In this document: positions 47,101 through 53,554 of the stretch, one piece after another
How positions within the stretch are numbered: the stretch's first letter is position 1
How the letters are laid out: each line of letters begins with the position of its first letter
Source of the DNA: Vibrio coralliilyticus ATCC BAA-450
Lineage (GTDB): Bacteria > Pseudomonadota > Gammaproteobacteria > Enterobacterales > Vibrionaceae
Length of the DNA stretch: 64,000 bases
Assembly (NCBI RefSeq): GCF_000176135.1
Contig: NZ_ACZN01000018.1
Span: forward strand, 124,001-188,000
Reading direction: 5' to 3'
Position numbers and translations under genes: made by a program
Notes under the pieces: model-generated
The model's input: only the letters and a program-made list of their open reading frames with translations
The model's database searches: none
Told to the model about the DNA's origin: nothing

Positions 47101-50100
47101 TGCAAGTGACGTTGACGAACAAGTATGCAGGCGATCAACTTACTTGGCCTTCTACGCCCGGATTCACCGTCAGCCAGTCTGTGACGCCTGCCAGCGTTAC
47201 GCTGTTGATTACTGCCGATACAGTTGGTGGCGTATCATCTTCAGAGTTTGAAGCTTTCCTCAAAGGGATTCGATTCGAAAATACCAGTGAAAACCCTGAT
47301 GAAACGGATCGTGAGATAGACATCCATGTGACGGATGCTTCGGGTCAACAATCAGAAACGGCAACGACAACGATAAGCGTTGTTGAAGTGGCTGACCTGA
47401 CCGTACAACAGAATGCTAGCGGTGATGAAGATAACCAAATTGCGCTGAACATCTCTATCCCTGCGAACAGCTCTGTGACTGAAATTGTATTGACCGATTT
47501 ACCAGACGGTTCGATTCTTAAGTCTGGCGAAAATATGATTGTGATTAGCAATGGAGAAGCAACGCTAACTCCACAACAGCTGGCACAGTTGAACATAACT
47601 CCGCCAAACAACAGTGACGAGAACTTTACGGTTAATGTGGAAGGTTACACTTCTTCCAACGAGCTTATAGAACAACACAGTATCGATGTTCAGGTTGATG
47701 CTGTCACTGACGTGCCTTTAATTACTATTGCTGAGCCAGAAGTGATTTCGTTCCATGATTTCGATTCTATCGACATGGATAACCGCTCATGGCGCGGTAA
47801 TGTGAGTGCGAGTGAGCTTACACAATCTGATGGTGCTGAAGGTATCTGGGGAACAGATAACTCGGGTGAATACAGCGAAGTAGGCAAAGAAACTGTCTAT
47901 CGAGGTGGTGTTTCAGACAGTTCGAATCAAATCTTTGAGATCGAAGGTCGTCATGGTGATGACCAACTGTTCACTCAGTTTACTGCGCAAGCAGACCAGT
48001 TCTACACCCTTTCATTTGATGTCGTCGCGCGCAGGCTAAATGATTCTCCGTTGACGGTATTCCTTGAAGATGAAAATGGTGATCGTAAAGTTCTGTTTGA
48101 GTACACCGATCAGCAAAGCCTCAATTGGCAAACCGAAAGTATTAATTTCCAAGCACCATCGGATGGAGAGTACAAAGTTGTATTTGAATCAGAAACGTCA
48201 TCAAACAGCTACGGTGCGCTGCTCGATGACATAACGTTAGAGAAAGCAGACAACATTGGTTACGAAGACAGCTTCATCCCGCTTAGCGATATTGTTGTTG
48301 GCTTAAGTGATACTGACGGCTCAGAAACCTTGTCTTTGGTACTTAATGGATTACCAGAAGGGTCTGTTATTCGAGATGGCAATGGTAACTCGATCACTGT
48401 TGTAGCAACGCCAGATGGAAAGAATAGCGTAGATTTGTCTGCATGGAGCAATGACCTGACGGGACTTGAAGTGAATGTGCCTGAGGAGGGCAGCTACCCG
48501 CTCGAATTTGTTGTAACCGCACAAGATAATGCACCTGCGACCGCTGAATCAGTCAGCAAGGTAATTAATCTAACGGTCTTGCCAGTGCTTGATGCTGAGA
48601 GCAAGGAAGTGACACTTGATGAAGACGAAAGCTACATCTTAGGTGTCTCTGACTTCGGTATTACTGACCTAGATGCACAAATATCAATTTCTGAATTACC
48701 GAGTTCAGGTGTTTTAGAGGTGCAAACTTCGCCGGGAGTCTGGGCACCAGTTTCAGAAGGTGATTTGATCTCCGTGAATCATGTGGCTCAGGGCAATCTC
48801 CGATTTACGCCTGAGGATGATGAGTCAGGATACAACCAGCATACTGGCACCGGAGAAGGTAACCTGAATCAGGATTATGCTCACATTGACTTTGTGGTTG
48901 AAAAAGGTGATGCCAAGTCTGATGCAATGACGCTTACTCTTGATGTTACGCCCGTAGCGGATACTCCAGTTCTTAACATCACCACTCCAGACACTGTGCT
49001 TCCAGAGCAGCACTTCAATGTGGTGACCTGGACGGGAGTGATTGTAGGAAATGACAATGGTCAGGGTGTAAATGGCAGCACGTTGATTTCAGCTATTGAT
49101 GCGCTCGACCCTCAACTTGCTTCTTCAAGTACAACAACCAATGCCCAAGACACCGGCAGTTGGGCAACGGCAGCAGACAATGCCGTGCTCGTGACTGGTT
49201 TGGTGTACCTTGAGGCTGGAACGAGTTATGACTTTGTAGGACGTGGTGATGACAGCCTAGCGATCACGATTGGTGGCGTTATGTCCGACCAAGCCTACTG
49301 GGGGAATTCAAGTGGGCAAATTCAGGGCAGCGCCTTTACGCCTCAGGTGTCGGGTTACTATCCACTTGCGATTTATCACCACAACCAAAGTGGCCCAGGT
49401 AACTTTAATGTCGATGTTTCTATAAATGGCGCGGCAGCGGTTGATCTTACCAGCTCTGCGTTATCCGTAGTGACCGACGAAACACAGCTGGATCAATCTG
49501 ATGTAAGGGCTTCAGAACTTAAGTCAGTAAATGGTGTGGAAGTATATGAAGTCTACGGTTACAACGAAGGGCTTCAAGATACTGAAATCCCACTTTCTCA
49601 GATTACGAGTGCTCTTAACGATAACGATGGCTCTGAAACGCTGGGGGTCACATTGAGTGGTTTACCACAAGGTGCGACATTGAGTGATGGTGGTTCTAAT
49701 AATGTGGTTGTAGGCGCTTCCGGTGAGGTGGATGTAACGACTTGGGATCTATCTTCGTTATCCGTTTTACCACCAGCAGGCTCTCACGACGATTTTACAA
49801 TTACAGTTGTGGCCACAGCTTCAGAGGTGAACTCAACCAGCGAGGCGGATTCGCGAGCAACGATAGATGTTGTCGTTCACGAAAACAAACCTACTGTGAC
49901 GCAACCTGATGTCAATGTCGTCGATGAAGACCGCAGTGCGATTGGTAATGTACTGACGGATATAGACGGTAGAGACAGCGATGAAGACAACATCCTTTCT
50001 GTTGAACACTTCTCTATCAACAATGTCTCGTACCCAGCAGGCAGTAGCGTGACTTTGTCTGAAGGCACGTTTGTCATGCAGGCCGATGGTGGCTATGAGT

Positions 50101-52220
50101 TTACGCCGAACGCTAACTGGTCAGGCCAACTTCCCGTGATCACTTATACGACAAACACAGGTGCCTCAGATACGCTATCCATTCAAGTCGTGCCAGTAGC
50201 CGATGCACCTCAAGTCTCTATGACTATTGGCGAAATGGAGGTGGTGAATGTAGCGACAGAGCAAATGGAGGATGGTCGTTACGAAACATCGCAAGATAAA
50301 ACCATTCCAGTTAATGTTGCTGTAGCCTTAGTTGATGCGGATGGCAGTGAAGCTCTCGGAACTGAAGTCGTTGTGACGGGTATTCCAACAGGTGTGGAAG
50401 TATACGTGAACGATAGTTTGGTGTCTTCACAGCCGAATGGTTCTTACTTAATAACGCTAGATGGTAATGGCGACGCGTCCTTCGATATCAAAGTACCTCA
50501 CGATTACAGTGGTAGCTTGGAGTTCCCGATTCAGGTTCAAGGGTCTTCGGTCGAAAGCGCCAACCAAGATACAGCGCATAGTACAGCGGAAGAGACACTC
50601 TCTTTCCGTAGCTATGTGCTTGAATCGGGTTCACATGGTGATGACACCATTAGTGGCAATGGAGATCATGAACTAATCGTAGGTGATGTTCAGGGTATCC
50701 AGATTATTGCAGGTCAGGACTATAACATCGCATTTGTTCTTGATACTTCGGGTAGTATGGGTGGAAGAGTTGGTACGGCGAAAACAGAAATTATCGAAGT
50801 TTTCGATCAGTTACTCAGCACTGCTAACTCAGGTTCTAATGCCGGGACCGTCAACATCCTTTTAACTGAGTTTGCTACTAACTCAGGTGTCACGATATCA
50901 GTGGATTTAAGCTCTCCAACGACTCGCGCTGATTTTGTGTCTCAGCTAAGTAGTATCGAGGACAATGGTAGTGGTCTTACAAACTACGAAACCAGCTTCG
51001 ACGCAGCTGTTGAATGGTTTGATGCTAATACTAACGATCAAGCAGAAAATATTACGTACTTTATTACGGATGGTAACCCCAACTATAACAATCACCTAAA
51101 TGTAACTTCTGCTGATTTCGACCAGCTTGTGCTGGACTATGACGCATCCACTAAGGATGTCGTGACATTAGATGATATCTTGCCTGATAACTATTCTGTG
51201 GGTATCGCGGTCTCTTATAAAGGTGAAGAAATTGTCTCCAGTTCAGGTGCCGTCAAATCGCCGTTGACAGGCGCTACGCTAGGTAACTTAAGCTACTCAG
51301 GTGGATTGAGATACACCGATGGTAGCAATGCATCGGTGCAGGCTCGTCATATGTATCAGGTGTTGGCGTTAATCTCAGCGGTTGAAGCGGTGGGTATTGG
51401 CAGTGGCGTCAATGAAGCAACCTTGTCACAGTATGACTCTGATGGTGTGGTTGTTCCTAACATCAATGTAGACGAACTAGCTGAGACGATTCTTGGGCAG
51501 GAAGTGACCTTAGAACAAGGTGAAGACAACATAGAAGGTGGGCAGGGCGACGACATTCTATTTGGTGACCTCATTGATTTCGATAACATTGACGGCCAAG
51601 GTGTTGCTGCATTACAGAAATACGTTGCATCAGAGACCAGCAGTCCATTAGCTGATGTATCAGCAGAAGATGTTCACAGTTATGTTCGTCAGAACCACAG
51701 TGATTTTGATGTTTCCCGTGACGGTGATCAGGACGACACTCTTTCTGGTGGAGTAGGAGATGACATTCTGTTCGGTCAGGGGGGGGATGATACTCTGGAT
51801 GGCGGTGCAGGCAATGACATTCTGCTAGGTGGAGCGGGTGATGATACGCTCATCGGTGGCTTAGGTAGTGACATTCTATCTGGCGGCGATGGTGAGGATG
51901 AATTCGTCTGGCATGATGGCGACCTAGATGGTGGTACTGACGTAATCACGGACTTCCATGTATCGGAAGATAAGATCGATATTTCTGATCTGTTAGGACA
52001 AGATGAAACCATGGAAGAGTTACTTTCTGATGTCTCTGCCAATGTTGTCGACAGTAACGGCATTGAACTCACCATTCAGAGAGACAACGGACAAACCACT
52101 CAGTCGATTAAGCTGGATAACGTCGTCGATCAACTCAACGGCATTGATACCAGTCATGGCAGTATCACGGGCAACGACTTGACCAATTTACTGAATGAAA
52201 TTATCAAATCACACGATTAA
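35130..52220 (+). CDS. Giant type-I-secreted repeat adhesin (LapA-like retention module, Calx-beta-like repeats, PA14-like, vWA, RTX)
   Basis: 5,696 residues. Order by residue: 1-145 retention module (GTYVVIGNLAAGQTIAID) with a LapG-type site TAAG at 94-97; 156-252 Ig/cadherin-like domain; 253-386 Calx-beta-like; three related repeats 387-794; near-identical array 795-2716; one Calx-beta-like repeat to about 2840; two unassigned beta-rich modules about 2960-3330; more Calx-beta-like units; DUF4114-like module about 3799-3954 (NDDNDYNDLVIKI); carbohydrate-binding-like jelly-roll about 4194-4375; PA14-like about 4630-4776 (FVGRGDDSLAITIGG); vWA about 5195-5456 with MIDAS DTSGS; RTX nonapeptides about 5462-5477 and 5534-5596 (GGAGNDILLG, GGAGDDTLIG); C-terminal secretion region to 5696. 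It is very acidic, as Ca-binding adhesins are. Such proteins stay threaded in the TolC channel and are freed by a periplasmic protease when c-di-GMP falls. AGGGG precedes the ATG. Domain names are by eye. Confidence 0.93.
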   Translation: MGFGTYVVIGNLAAGQTIAIDENGSIRVLNDNEVAKAGDVVMSLEELNPDFADVNIGIVNESAELQDITSEIDDIIAALEEGQDPTQLGDEFSTAAGGQISSSLTTIGSIVRTGDETIANTEFNTQGFENLGISRTQSLTLLDQYQAIQQAPAFTTLNNSPLADDVSVTTNEDTSISGQVSATDPNPDDSLTFSISSSPENGVVTINPVTGLWEYTPNENYDGSDSFEVTVDDGNGGTDTVVVNVDVTPIPAISVSGDAQVDEGSNASYTINFDKASNQTTNLKLTLSLSSAEGEDLSGMSVEALSSSGDSDSSQRVILVVGNDGTVEVPAGVTSLRVTVNTAQDTTFEGSEEYQLNVEPVFGLVGDGAGSNSASTAILDNTGNESDLPQLTVSNESVFENNTAVFDIALSNNVDGDVTYNFSINLDGETAEIADFAENPFSVTYQITGVTQTATANQDGSYTIPGNATNIQVSVETANDEIFEGSESFTLDANASATVGGESFNLSESGSGTISDEQQGGGNADTPSLSVSSEAVVEGSTAVFNVALSNVVDGYVTYNFALNIEGQSAELADFTTNPISVSYQLDGVTQPAEANQDGTYTIPGNATNIQVSVETLDDDIFEGSENFKLDVSANATVGDDSFNLNESGTGTITDEQVDASNADTPTLSVSSESVVEGNTAVFDVALSNDVDGDVTYNFSLNFNDQAATLDDFSVNPIDVSYEVNGQAQTAVANQDGSYNIPGNATNIQVSVETTDDSIFEGNESFTLDVSANATTGGDRFNLNESGAGTISDESDRPDLTVTGAGSVSEGEVATFSINLSNPVDHAVTLDLRAKTNGNANTAEADDIGEMRAYYLDGDDKVYLDFDGREISVPAGVQDIFVEVDTVDDNAAPVHEGSERFQLVVRDVDDVTTDSNGKTKAAAFIDDSGNGAGDNPDDDRPGITSISSPTVDEGGTAVFDVTLSNPSELATPVTMTLANGTAESDDYTSNQITVNFADGTSTVVNAVNGEFSFDVPAGNNSYTVSVETTDDNNAPVYEGDETFTLSGASSSQTGTVSGEATIQDGGEGSDNDRPDLTVTGAGTVSEGEVATFSINLSNPVDHAVTLDLRAKTNGNANTAEADDIGEMRAYYLDGDDKVYLDFDGREISVPAGVQDIFVEVDTVDDNASPVHEGSERFQLVVRDVDGVTTDSNGKAKAVAFIDDSGNGAGDNPDNDRPEITSISSPIVDEGGTAIFDVTLSNPSELATPVTMTLANGTAGSDDYTTNQITVNFSDGTSTVVNAVNGEFSFNVPAGNSSYTVSVETADDNNAPVYEGDETFTLSGASSSQTGTVSGEATIQDGGEGSDNDRPDLTVTGAGTVSEGEVATFSINLSNPVDHAVTLDLRAKTNGNANTADADDIGEMRAYYLDGDDKVYLDFDGREISVPAGVQDIFVEVDTIDDNAAPVHEGSERFQLVVRDVDGVTTDNNGKAKAAAFIDDSGNGAGDNPDDDRPDITTISSPIVDEGGTAVFDVTLSNPSELATPVTMTLANGTAESDDYTTNQITVNFADGTSTVVNAVNGEFSFDVPAGNNSYTVSVETTDDNNAPVYEGDETFTLSGASSSQTGTVSGEATIQDGGEGSDNDRPDLTVTGAGTVSEGEVATFSINLSNPVDHAVTLDLRAKTNGNANTAEADDIGEMRAYYLDGDDKVYLDFDGREISVPAGVQDIFVEVDTVDDNAAPVHEGSERFQLVVRDVDGVTTDNNGKAKAAAFIDDSGNGAGDNPDDDRPDITSISSPTVDEGGTAVFDVTLSNPSELATAVTMTLTNGTAESDDYTSNQITVNFADGTSTVVNAVNGEFSFDVPAGNSSYTVSVETTDDNNAPVYEGDETFTLSGASSSQTGTVSGEATIQDGGEGSDNDRPDLTVTGAGAVSEGEVATFSINLSNPVDHAVTLDLRAKTNGNGNTAEADDIGEMRAYYLDGDDKVYLDFDGREISVPAGVQDIFVEVDTVDDNASPVHEGSERFQLVVRDVDGVTTDSNGKAKAAAFIDDSGNGAGDNPDDDRPDITSISSPTVDEGGTAIFDVTLSNPSELATPITMTLTNGTAESDDYTSNQITVNFADGTSTVVDAVNGEFGFDVPAGNSSYTVSVETTDDNNAPVYEGDETFTLSGASSSQTDTVSGEATIQDGGEGSDNDRPDLTVTGAGAVSEGEVATFSINLSNPVDHAVTLDLRAKTNGNANTAEADDIGEMRAYYLDGDDKVYLDFDGREISVPAGVQDIFVEVDTVDDNASPVHEGSERFQLVVRDVDGVTTDNNGKAKAAAFIDDSGNGAGDNPDDDRPEITSISSPTVDEGGTAVFDVTLSNSSELATPVTMTLTNGTAESDDYTSNQITVNFADGTSTVVDAVNGEFSFDVPAGNSSYTVSVETTDDSNAPVYEGDETFTLSGASSSQTGTVSGEATIQDGGQGGDDDRPGITSISSPTVDEGGTAVFDVTLSNPSELATPVTMTLANGTAESDDYTSNQITVSFADGTSTVVDAVNGEFSFDVPAGNSSYTVSVETADDNNAPVYEGDETFTLSGASSSQTGTVSGEATIQDGGEGNDDDRPEITSISSPTVDEGGTAVFDVTLSNSSELVTLVTMTLANGTAESDDYTTNQITVNFADGTSTVVNAVDGEFSFEVPAGNSSYTVSVETTDDNIAPVYEGDETFTLTGASSSQTGTVSGDATIQDGGEGNDDDRPQVSISGGGDVNEGNTANFTVHLSNTATSTVSFVLTLNAGDTSTEDLASYQYQTANGTWLDVPASGEISVPAGSSSVNVKVVTQQDDTYEGDESFSLSVSAGSGTVSASTDTTASATILDFEDNPPEAENFDATLDANGNASILFNSEDAEQDHISDNEDDATNTPVGVVITELPESGQLYYGDQLIDADDLTTFTSEGEVLQQGTIFSDPNLIRYENDAESTGFVLGVKEAPDGMGGGASQSNFLNWGESVQGNAGQRVLTFDNGDSITITSSGQALTQYFGQPNAGHIGYGLAVGNDGGLQQGETITIDFTHRPSTSVEVGLDGLGGWFEDGHEFETTAIVQAKLDDGSIIEVPVSKETSGNTDLFHVVTIDAPEGRQIEELIVTTEGPGNWELRYLETSSNDTFDYRAVDSDGNYSDEHTVTLVEGNQAPIATDDPVAFEVALGTFNSNSWTHDGVSISGSYQGQDQSITQSGVKRGVAGDENGGPGAQIQYNREDGESEQFRVDLDKPATEFSFEVSNLFKNEGGSSNHEQGKWVAYLGDNAVASGTFVANDGSNHGSYHFDEQDLGGVAFDSVVFEATDFSNIPARGSDSSDYFLTGFKASGDGAYAANQGEVLEIPLTELLGNDFDPNGDNIRITHVSEVNNASARIENGIVYIDLDDAFVGNTTFDYVITDDKGGFAEATVSIVVNPLPQEVAVESISMLENSVDEGDNLVYKVTLEEGVLQEARYSVTFGKSDSDSADNSDVDLSQVIFTNGVTYDSTAQQVVVPVGVSTFSVLIPTLIDGVYESSEDYTLILGGQQASGTIENVDIPLVSVSENVSVSEGSTAEFTVSLSKNTAEAVTINLALAHLETDASDISSMVVEYHDGNSWQTLAIAPNGDVVLPAGVTQARVTVQTSDDDSQPVYEGAERFELAVSGVVGAQGSDSSVATIVDDGSVDPDGEGPETANDDRPVVNSVSDQNVEEGGVVSFDVALSAESTSDTRVVLELNEINATSPEDFNGSVVTVKYGAPEQSEQVTLQNGVFEFDLPAGESDFTVSVQTNDDQVSDNNETFTLAAKTEYQSNQVSGTATIQDNEKPTIDLDGSEYQIEFVSESAGYHNVFGYYVYDESSDTQQLQILMSDSYDSRQNGFDPVLANLDSMDNVEYFLIPNGANAIENAPSGATFEVDSNGKLLINGAEQSNINVFLSHDENSHMRVSENSDGDTVLSFDDQKNHANDDNDYNDLVIKISKQDTNVDFATAFTEGDDAISIADASVDIFDDKDAIQSMQVTLTNKYAGDQLTWPSTPGFTVSQSVTPASVTLLITADTVGGVSSSEFEAFLKGIRFENTSENPDETDREIDIHVTDASGQQSETATTTISVVEVADLTVQQNASGDEDNQIALNISIPANSSVTEIVLTDLPDGSILKSGENMIVISNGEATLTPQQLAQLNITPPNNSDENFTVNVEGYTSSNELIEQHSIDVQVDAVTDVPLITIAEPEVISFHDFDSIDMDNRSWRGNVSASELTQSDGAEGIWGTDNSGEYSEVGKETVYRGGVSDSSNQIFEIEGRHGDDQLFTQFTAQADQFYTLSFDVVARRLNDSPLTVFLEDENGDRKVLFEYTDQQSLNWQTESINFQAPSDGEYKVVFESETSSNSYGALLDDITLEKADNIGYEDSFIPLSDIVVGLSDTDGSETLSLVLNGLPEGSVIRDGNGNSITVVATPDGKNSVDLSAWSNDLTGLEVNVPEEGSYPLEFVVTAQDNAPATAESVSKVINLTVLPVLDAESKEVTLDEDESYILGVSDFGITDLDAQISISELPSSGVLEVQTSPGVWAPVSEGDLISVNHVAQGNLRFTPEDDESGYNQHTGTGEGNLNQDYAHIDFVVEKGDAKSDAMTLTLDVTPVADTPVLNITTPDTVLPEQHFNVVTWTGVIVGNDNGQGVNGSTLISAIDALDPQLASSSTTTNAQDTGSWATAADNAVLVTGLVYLEAGTSYDFVGRGDDSLAITIGGVMSDQAYWGNSSGQIQGSAFTPQVSGYYPLAIYHHNQSGPGNFNVDVSINGAAAVDLTSSALSVVTDETQLDQSDVRASELKSVNGVEVYEVYGYNEGLQDTEIPLSQITSALNDNDGSETLGVTLSGLPQGATLSDGGSNNVVVGASGEVDVTTWDLSSLSVLPPAGSHDDFTITVVATASEVNSTSEADSRATIDVVVHENKPTVTQPDVNVVDEDRSAIGNVLTDIDGRDSDEDNILSVEHFSINNVSYPAGSSVTLSEGTFVMQADGGYEFTPNANWSGQLPVITYTTNTGASDTLSIQVVPVADAPQVSMTIGEMEVVNVATEQMEDGRYETSQDKTIPVNVAVALVDADGSEALGTEVVVTGIPTGVEVYVNDSLVSSQPNGSYLITLDGNGDASFDIKVPHDYSGSLEFPIQVQGSSVESANQDTAHSTAEETLSFRSYVLESGSHGDDTISGNGDHELIVGDVQGIQIIAGQDYNIAFVLDTSGSMGGRVGTAKTEIIEVFDQLLSTANSGSNAGTVNILLTEFATNSGVTISVDLSSPTTRADFVSQLSSIEDNGSGLTNYETSFDAAVEWFDANTNDQAENITYFITDGNPNYNNHLNVTSADFDQLVLDYDASTKDVVTLDDILPDNYSVGIAVSYKGEEIVSSSGAVKSPLTGATLGNLSYSGGLRYTDGSNASVQARHMYQVLALISAVEAVGIGSGVNEATLSQYDSDGVVVPNINVDELAETILGQEVTLEQGEDNIEGGQGDDILFGDLIDFDNIDGQGVAALQKYVASETSSPLADVSAEDVHSYVRQNHSDFDVSRDGDQDDTLSGGVGDDILFGQGGDDTLDGGAGNDILLGGAGDDTLIGGLGSDILSGGDGEDEFVWHDGDLDGGTDVITDFHVSEDKIDISDLLGQDETMEELLSDVSANVVDSNGIELTIQRDNGQTTQSIKLDNVVDQLNGIDTSHGSITGNDLTNLLNEIIKSHD
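36288..37511 (+). repeat. Three tandem Calx-beta-like repeats in the adhesin gene
   Basis: Units start at 36288, 36702 and 37116 (138, 138 and 132 codons). Each opens L(T/S)VS.E(S/A)V.E..TAVF and contains VDG.VTYNF, AnQDGsY.IPGNATNIQVSVET and a closing GtI(S/T)DE. They are diverged at DNA level, unlike the following array. Confidence 0.88.
37512..43277 (+). repeat. 5.8-kb tandem array in the adhesin: six 828-bp A+B units then two extra B units
   Basis: Unit starts at 37512, 38340, 39168, 39996, 40824 and 41652 are exactly 828 bp apart. Each unit has an A module (429 bp, 143 codons, DRPDLTVTGAG...) and a B module (399 bp, 133 codons, DRP.ITSISSP.VDEGGTA...). Extra B modules begin at 42480 and 42879 and the array ends at 43277. 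Long stretches are identical or differ only at third codon positions, showing recent duplication or gene conversion. Confidence 0.95.
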
Positions 52221-52222
52221 AA

Positions 52223-52244
52223 AAAGGGCCGTAAGGCCCTTTTC
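52223..52244. terminator. Bidirectional terminator between adhesin and rlmI
   Basis: AAAAGGGCC / GGCCCTTTT with GTAA loop, three bases after the adhesin stop; the A- and T-runs allow use by both convergent genes. Confidence 0.9.
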
Positions 52245-52263
52245 TATTAATGAATTTGTCTGA

Positions 52264-53457
52264 TTAGATAACTTTACAAGCAAACCCTTTGAGATAGAAA
52301 CCTTCCGGGTAAGCGGTATCAGTAGGATGATCTGCAGCTTGTTCAAATCGCTCGACGAACTTGACTTGTCTACCCGCATCGACCGCAGCATCCGCAATGA
52401 TTTTCTGGAATAGAACTTGGTCCATAAGGCCTGAGCATGAATACGTCAGCAGCGTTCCACCAGGCTTTAGAATCTGCATTGCCAGCATGTTGATGTCTTT
52501 GTATCCGCGACATGCACCATTGAGCTGAGCTTTGCTTTCTGCAAACTTTGGCGGATCCATAATGACAACATCAAACTTGGTGCCCTGATCGCGATATTCA
52601 CGTAGCAACTTAAACACGTCAGCATTGAGGAACACAGCGCGTTTTTTAGAGATATCGAACTCGTTAAGCTCAGCATTGAGCTTTGCACTATCCAGTGCTG
52701 GCTGAGAGACATCAGCGTTAATGACACGTTTTGCATCACCTTTAAGCGCATACAAGCCGAACCCACCGGTATAGGAGAAGCAGTTAAGTACCTCTTTGCC
52801 TTTAACGTATTTCATGGCTTGTTGGCGGCTGTCACGTTGATCTAAGTAGAAACCTGTTTTATGTCCGCCAACGATGTCAACGCTGATTTTGACTCCATTC
52901 TCTTCAATGACCACAGACTTTGGTGGCTCGTTACCATGTAAAACACCAGTACGTTCTTCTAAGCCTTCTTTCTTGCGTACCGCTACATCTGAGCGTTCAT
53001 AAATGTTGCATTGCGGGAATACTTTTAGGAGAGCGTTTATCAGTGACTGCTTCTGGAATTCTGCGCCTGCACTTAGGAGCTGGCAAACAAGGTAGTCTTG
53101 ATATTTATCGATGGTAATTCCAGGCAGCCCGTCTGATTCTGCTGCGATCAATCGGTAACCCGTTAGACCGTCACGCTCAATCACATCTTGACGAAGCAGC
53201 AGTGCGTTTTGGATACGTTTAACAAAGAAATCTTCATTTATCTCAGTTTTCTCAAAGCTCCAAACACGGGCACGAATTTGAGAGTGGGGAGAGTAAGCGC
53301 CTTTTGCCAACCATTTGCCGTCATGAGTAAAAATGTCCACTGTTTCACCTAATGAAGGCTCTCCCTCCATTTTGCGAATACCGCGAGAGAAAATCCAAGG
53401 ATGTCGACGTCTTAAGGATTTATCACGGCCTTTTTCAAGATAAATAGCTGGAGTCAT
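52264..53457 (-). CDS. rlmI: 23S rRNA (cytosine-C5) methyltransferase RlmI-like
   Basis: 397 residues, the length of E. coli RlmI, which makes m5C1962 in 23S rRNA. An N-terminal PUA domain (IYLEKGRDKSLRRRHPWIFS) is followed by an EEHEE-like region and a Rossmann methyltransferase: HKTGFYLDQRDSRQ, VLNCFSYTGGFGLYA (SAM loop), DPPKF catalytic motif, and LLTYSCSG holding the nucleophile Cys. The ATG at 53455-53457 is chosen because the conserved protein begins MTPAIYLEKGRD; an upstream ATG would add 56 unrelated residues and run into the chemoreceptor terminator. Confidence 0.92.
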   Translation of the reverse strand: MTPAIYLEKGRDKSLRRRHPWIFSRGIRKMEGEPSLGETVDIFTHDGKWLAKGAYSPHSQIRARVWSFEKTEINEDFFVKRIQNALLLRQDVIERDGLTGYRLIAAESDGLPGITIDKYQDYLVCQLLSAGAEFQKQSLINALLKVFPQCNIYERSDVAVRKKEGLEERTGVLHGNEPPKSVVIEENGVKISVDIVGGHKTGFYLDQRDSRQQAMKYVKGKEVLNCFSYTGGFGLYALKGDAKRVINADVSQPALDSAKLNAELNEFDISKKRAVFLNADVFKLLREYRDQGTKFDVVIMDPPKFAESKAQLNGACRGYKDINMLAMQILKPGGTLLTYSCSGLMDQVLFQKIIADAAVDAGRQVKFVERFEQAADHPTDTAYPEGFYLKGFACKVI

Positions 53458-53520
53458 GTGTTTACTCAATTGATTGGTTTTGAAAGGTTGGCTATTTTCA
53501 GGGAAGTGGGAGTGAAAAGC

Positions 53521-53549
53521 AAATAAAAGAGCCGCCAACTGGCGGCTCT
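53521..53549 (-). terminator. Terminator of the chemoreceptor gene
   Basis: AGAGCCGCC / GGCGGCTCT (53528-53549), AACT loop; on the minus strand the T-rich tail TTTATTT follows. Confidence 0.9.
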
Positions 53550-53554
53550 GTACA

